Of a stretch of 64,000 nucleotides of DNA, positions 60,449 to 64,000 are shown piece after piece; position 1 is the stretch's first letter; every line of letters begins with the position of its first letter. The DNA lies in NCBI RefSeq assembly GCF_002272245.1, contig NZ_NPDD01000016.1, forward strand, positions 1-64,000, in the 5' to 3' direction. Below the pieces are notes generated by a model. That model was not told the DNA's origin. It did not search any database and saw only the letters and a list, made by a program, of their open reading frames with translations. The DNA is from Bacillus sp. 7884-1. GTDB lineage: Bacteria; Bacillota; Bacilli; Bacillales; Cytobacillaceae. The translations under genes and the position numbers were made by a program.

Positions 60449-62110
60449 TTAGCGAGATAGTATGGTTTGGTGGTTGTTTTGGTTTGGCGGTACCATCGGA
60501 TAGACGTTTTCTTCTTCTATTATATTAAACTCCATGAGAACAGGTCCTGTACGCTGAAAGACCTCCGCAATTATCGCACGGGCTTCTTCTTCAGTCTTGG
60601 CCTTAAAACCTTCTACACCATAGGCTTGAGCGAGCTGTGCGAATTCAGGAGAAATCATTTTGACTGCTGAATATCGTCCCTGATAAAACAGTTCCTGCCA
60701 TTGACGCACCATGCCAAGATAGCCATTATTTAAAATGGCAATTTTGATTGGAAGTTGATACTTTGCTATTGTAATTAACTCCTGGAGGTTCATTTGAAAG
60801 CTTCCATCTCCAGATACACAAATAACGGATTTTCCAGGATGCGCGGCAGCTGCTCCAATAGCTGCCGGCAGTCCGTAGCCCATCGTTCCTAAACCGCCGG
60901 ATGTAATGAGAGTTCTAGGCTGAGTAAATGCATAATGATGAGCGGTCCATATTTGATGCTGTCCCACATCTGTAACTACCACGGTATATTGATTGGAATA
61001 GTCACTTAATAGTCGGATTACCGTTTGAGGTTTAAGCAGACTATTTGATTTATCAAATCGAGGAACTGTCCGTTTCCATTCCACCACTTCGTTTGTCCAA
61101 ATTTCCGTATTTCTTTTAATTTGTTGATAATCTAGTTTATTTTTTATATTAAGAATGAACTCTTTTGCATCGCTGACAACAGGTAAGTCTACAGCAATAA
61201 TTTTATTGATTTCAGCAGGGTCAATATCAACATGAATCTTTATCGACTTTGGTGAAAAACCGCTAATTCTTCCTGTCACACGGTCACTAAAACGAACTCC
61301 AATACAAATTAAAAGGTCAGCATGGTGTACAGCTTTATTGGCAGAAAATGTCCCATGCATCCCTAACATCCCTAAATATAATGGGTTTCCTGCTTCCATT
61401 GAGCCAATTCCCAAAAGGGAACTTACGACCGGGATTCGAGACCGTTCCACTATCTCTCTTAATTCATGTGCCGCTCCTGAAGCAATAATACCGCCACCGA
61501 CAAAGAGTACAGGTTTTCTGGCATTTTCAACTAAATCTTTTGCGATTTTAATTGATTTTTCTAATTTGGACTGGTTGACTTTTGTTGGACTATGTCGTTG
61601 GGTTGGAAGATCCGTTACAGTAGTATCTGTGGTGAGTTCAATTAAAACAGGACCTGGTCTGCCATTAGCTGCAATCGCTATTGCTTTTTTAAGAACATCT
61701 TTAAGACCATTCATGGCGTTAATTTTAAAAGCGTGCTTAGTAATGGCCATTGTGAGACCTGAAATATCTAATTCTTGAAGTGCTTCTTTTTTTATCGGAT
61801 CCTGCCCAAGGTGACCTGCTATAATGACCAACGGTACGGAATCACTAAAGGCAGTTGCAATCCCTGTAACTCCATTGGTGATTCCGGAAGCGGATGTAAG
61901 CAGGACTACCCCGGGGTTACCTGTTGCTCGTGCGTAACCATCAGCAGCATGAACGGCAGCCTGCTCATGCATCATCTGATAAAAACGGACTTTGGAGTCT
62001 TTCGAGAACATAACTCCTTGTGCATCACTCCCAAAGAAACATTCCACTCCAAGAGAACTAAAAGATTTTAATAATACTTCTACATCCGAATATTCTTTTA
62101 CTAATGTCAT
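60449..62110 (-). CDS. Acetolactate synthase large-subunit-like ThDP enzyme
   Basis: 553 residues, behind a GGTGAAGG-type site. ThDP-enzyme layout: FFGSDAQGVMF, MHEQAAVHAADGYARATG (catalytic Glu), TSASGITNGVTGIATAFSDSVPLVIIAGH, central FAD-site-like domain (LFVGGGII, GMLGMHGTFSANKAV), and cofactor motif VICVSGDGSFQMNLQELITIAKYQLPIKIAILNN. This matches biosynthetic IlvB, but the first loop TSASGITN differs from TSGPGATN and no ilvN, ilvC or alsD lies nearby. It may be a catabolic or specialised 2-oxoacid ligase/decarboxylase. No T-box was seen upstream. Confidence 0.85.
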   Translation of the reverse strand: MTLVKEYSDVEVLLKSFSSLGVECFFGSDAQGVMFSKDSKVRFYQMMHEQAAVHAADGYARATGNPGVVLLTSASGITNGVTGIATAFSDSVPLVIIAGHLGQDPIKKEALQELDISGLTMAITKHAFKINAMNGLKDVLKKAIAIAANGRPGPVLIELTTDTTVTDLPTQRHSPTKVNQSKLEKSIKIAKDLVENARKPVLFVGGGIIASGAAHELREIVERSRIPVVSSLLGIGSMEAGNPLYLGMLGMHGTFSANKAVHHADLLICIGVRFSDRVTGRISGFSPKSIKIHVDIDPAEINKIIAVDLPVVSDAKEFILNIKNKLDYQQIKRNTEIWTNEVVEWKRTVPRFDKSNSLLKPQTVIRLLSDYSNQYTVVVTDVGQHQIWTAHHYAFTQPRTLITSGGLGTMGYGLPAAIGAAAAHPGKSVICVSGDGSFQMNLQELITIAKYQLPIKIAILNNGYLGMVRQWQELFYQGRYSAVKMISPEFAQLAQAYGVEGFKAKTEEEARAIIAEVFQRTGPVLMEFNIIEEENVYPMVPPNQNNHQTILSR

Positions 62111-62351
62111 TCCTTCACCTGATTTCTATTTTTAAAGAATATTCTAAATTATCACGAATGAATTGTATGTGAAATAAATCATGGTTTCAAAGTTTTTAGA
62201 GTATTTCTAAGTTTTCAAATGAAATAATTTAAGTAAAAGGAGTAAAATTAATATGGGGGTGGTTTTGTGAATTTGAATTTATTCATTTCCATTGACCTGC
62301 TTATGTTTTGTTAAGTAAAGAAGAAATAGTAGAGAGGAAGTGCCGAGAATA

Positions 62352-62816
62352 ATGGATAAAAAATTATTTGATAGGCTCATCCAAGATCTTGAAGAATTAT
62401 CTGGTGAAATAGGGGATAAAAACAGTAAAAGGCTAAATATTAGTCAATTAATACGCATCATAAAAAGATTGGAATCTTTTTCGGAGGACTGTGAAGGGTG
62501 TAGGGACAACCTTTTGGAGTTAAGTAGACTAGTTGAGGAAATGAAGAATATACACGGTCATCTTGAAAAACAAGAATTAAAGGAACATCAACAGAAAGTG
62601 AATAATATTATTTCGCATTTACAAAAAATACACAAATTGGTAACAGAAGGCACCTACTTGGCAATTTACATGTCCATCGGTATGAGTTTAGGTTTGGTAT
62701 TTGGACTGCTCCTTTTAGATAATCTTGCCATGGGATTCCCTTTAGGTATGTTTTTTGGTGTGGCCATTGGAGTAACATTAGATGAGAACGCAAAGAAGAA
62801 GGGACTAACGATATAA
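62352..62816 (+). CDS. Hypothetical protein with a coiled coil and two membrane segments
   Basis: About 154 residues from ATG 62352; GTG 62340 abuts the only purine-rich site (AGAGGAAG), so the later ATG is preferred. Residues about 1-100 are charged, predicted helical or coiled-coil (LIQDLEELSGEIGD, HLEKQELKEHQQKVNNIISHLQ) and include CEGC near residue 46. The C terminus has two glycine-rich membrane segments (MSIGMSLGLVFGLLLLDNLAMGFPLGMFFGVAIGV). The tail resembles glycine-zipper-like proteins of Bacillus. Function unknown. Confidence 0.65.
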   Translation: MDKKLFDRLIQDLEELSGEIGDKNSKRLNISQLIRIIKRLESFSEDCEGCRDNLLELSRLVEEMKNIHGHLEKQELKEHQQKVNNIISHLQKIHKLVTEGTYLAIYMSIGMSLGLVFGLLLLDNLAMGFPLGMFFGVAIGVTLDENAKKKGLTI

Positions 62817-62841
62817 AAAGTTCCTTCAAGTGTTGCTGACA

Positions 62842-62880
62842 CCACCCGTGGACAAAACGCTATTTTTTGTCCATGGGTGG
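62842..62880. repeat. Inverted repeat CCACCCGTGGACAAAA
   Basis: CCACCCGTGGACAAAA (62842-62857) pairs with TTTTTTGTCCATGGGTGG (62863-62880), one mismatch. The GTGGACA piece also occurs near 60350. It lies 26 bases after the preceding stop and may end transcription; the rest of 62817-63171 is AT-rich and has no gene. Confidence 0.65.
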
Positions 62881-63171
62881 ATAGTTTATGCTCTGAAGTT
62901 TTACATTTTTGTGAATTATTAATTATTATATATCCGTCCTAATCTTATAGTGCTATACTTCTGTTATTATTCAGTACTCTTCAAATACTCCTCTAAATAT
63001 CTTCATTTTGATTTCCAACGTATTTTAAACAACTGAGATCTCATTTCCTTTTTTATCATGTTTATCCAATTAAAATCTTACTTTATTTATAGGAGGTGTT
63101 TATCAAAAAAATCATACAAGTTTACTAGAAGATTTTCTATTTAAAAATTTATATTTTTTAGGAGGATAATT

Positions 63172-63672
63172 ATGGGACTTGATATGCATTTATATTCTTT
63201 TCCAAGGATTGAAGGAATGAATTTGGCTGAAATTCGTTCAGCTGACATCCATCTAAGTGAGCTAGAAGCAGCAAAGGGCGCTATCTATGAGAAGATAAAG
63301 GATCACATTAAGCACTTTGAGGAATTAGAATTCTCCTGGCGGTGTCTTCGAACTGAAATTGCTACATGGCGAAAAGCAAATCAAATTCATCATTGGTTTG
63401 TTGAAACTGTCCAAAATGGAAAAGATGATATGTGTTCCTATGAAGTATTTAAGGAAAACCTGCAGGAATTATATACCTCATGCGAAAACGTTTTATTAAA
63501 GCGAAAAACACCACATAATGAATTACCCACAAGGACAGGTCCATTTTTCGGAAGTACCTCTTATGATGATTATTATTACTGGGAAGTAGACAGGACCAAA
63601 ACCATTCTTGAAAATCTCCTCAAAAATTTCAATTTTGATACCCACTATATGGTGTACTGTGCCGATTGGTAA
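63172..63672 (+). CDS. Hypothetical protein, phage-associated family type
   Basis: 166 residues from ATG 63172 behind TAGGAGGA. It begins MGLDMHLY, a start shared by a family of small soluble proteins common in phages and in cellular genomes (MGLDMYLY in the family). It has a central WRKANQIHHWFVETVQNG stretch, a CENV-containing helix, and ends DTHYMVYCADW. No enzyme motif is recognised, though conserved His and Trp are consistent with a binding role. It is followed by a terminator. Confidence 0.72.
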   Translation: MGLDMHLYSFPRIEGMNLAEIRSADIHLSELEAAKGAIYEKIKDHIKHFEELEFSWRCLRTEIATWRKANQIHHWFVETVQNGKDDMCSYEVFKENLQELYTSCENVLLKRKTPHNELPTRTGPFFGSTSYDDYYYWEVDRTKTILENLLKNFNFDTHYMVYCADW

Positions 63673-63762
63673 AATCCTTAAATTAAATAATTAAATAAAC
63701 TTGAAAGAAAATTTGATGAGAATTTGCATGATGATTAGGTGATCTGATAGTTAATGTCAAAA

Positions 63763-63797
63763 CAAAACCCTATCTGCTAACGAGGTAGGGTTTTGTT
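63763..63797. terminator. Bidirectional terminator
   Basis: ACAAAACCCTA and TAGGGTTTTGT form an 11-base stem. It lies between this gene and the convergent cytochrome c remnant. Confidence 0.72.
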
Positions 63798-63842
63798 AAT
63801 GGAAAATTAGAGGGTTTATCTTAAGAGGGTAGTTAAATAATG

Positions 63843-64000
63843 TTACTGTTTCTGCGCCAACCATTCTGCAACAATTTTTGCTTCTTCTGGAGTAATGACC
63901 CCTGCGGGCATTGCTCCTTTTCTATTTTTAATAATTTTTTCGATATCGTTTTGGGCCGTCCAGAAAACCCAAAAGAACCGTCCCCTTGGTCCCACCCTTG
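63843..64000 (-). pseudogene. Cytochrome c C terminus, apparently joined to repeat sequence (partial)
   Basis: Minus-strand codons ending in TAA 63843-63845 read DIEKIIKNRKGAMPAGVITP then EEAKIVAEWLAQKQ, which matches the C terminus of Bacillus cytochrome c551-type proteins, including the heme-ligand Met of GAMPAG. Upstream of about 63948 the frame stays open but reads RFFWVFWTAQ, unlike the expected NKVGSKLS region. This stretch contains ACCGTCCCCTTGGTCCCACC, an intergenic-type sequence of the kind scattered in such genomes. The CXXCH heme site is outside the window. The gene is probably truncated by the repeat; only sequence past the right edge can confirm. Confidence 0.6.

Overview
The window reads as chromosomal DNA of a low-GC, spore-forming Bacillaceae species of the Bacillus / Neobacillus / Mesobacillus type. 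The grounds are AGGAGG-type ribosome sites, frequent GTG and TTG starts, a T-box leader, a ykkC guanidine riboswitch, a YisL-family gene, a SigK-type promoter, a Fur box and a Fnr-type box. I saw no rRNA, tRNA or CRISPR array. Most genes are metabolic, transport or regulatory, in short operons separated by clear intrinsic terminators.

Layout. 1-3.3 kb: cupin gene, then an AraC regulator divergent from a phytanoyl-CoA dioxygenase-like and a sugar-isomerase-like gene (a GC-rich cassette that looks transferred). 3.6-4.0 kb: a His/Trp/Gln repeat protein behind a SigK-like promoter. 4.3-7.6 kb: remnant of a phage or plasmid replication module (DnaD-like protein, DnaB-like helicase, unknown protein, broken nuclease). 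7.7-11 kb: ROK regulator, purine nucleoside phosphorylase, and a guanidine-riboswitch-controlled pair of SMR exporters. 11.1-16.9 kb: LacI regulator with a beta-keto-acid cleavage operon (BKACE enzyme, two dehydrogenases, GntP permease) and three matching operators. 17-29.4 kb: small housekeeping and accessory genes (EamA/LysR pair, purT, OFA transporter, thiamine-binding protein, AlkD between two 20-bp direct repeats, secreted proteins, methyltransferase, RraA).

29.4-40.9 kb is the most interesting region. A secreted PIG-L deacetylase diverges from an operon coding for a ROK regulator, a lipoprotein, an ATPase and a fused permease of an ABC importer, a creatininase-family amidohydrolase, an argininosuccinate-lyase-like enzyme and an N-acetylglucosamine-kinase-like ATPase. 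Two copies of one 21-bp palindrome sit at the two promoters. I read this as an undescribed uptake and breakdown pathway for an amino-sugar conjugate, possibly one carrying a malyl or succinyl group, as in bacillithiol precursors.

41-64 kb: GMC oxidoreductase remnant, malate:quinone oxidoreductase, MDR dehydrogenase, methyltransferase, MFS transporter, acetyltransferases, VOC protein, YisL, T-box-controlled leuA, a LysM/beta-propeller protein, AIM24, a Cas4/AddB-like Fe-S nuclease-fold protein under a Fur-box promoter, a PRPP synthetase, a formate/nitrite channel with a Fnr-type box, a NUDIX hydrolase, a lone acetolactate-synthase-like enzyme, and small unknown genes. Short palindromes sharing the core GGTGCCTGTCACC or related sequence recur between genes, and a related sequence appears to interrupt a cytochrome c gene at the right edge.
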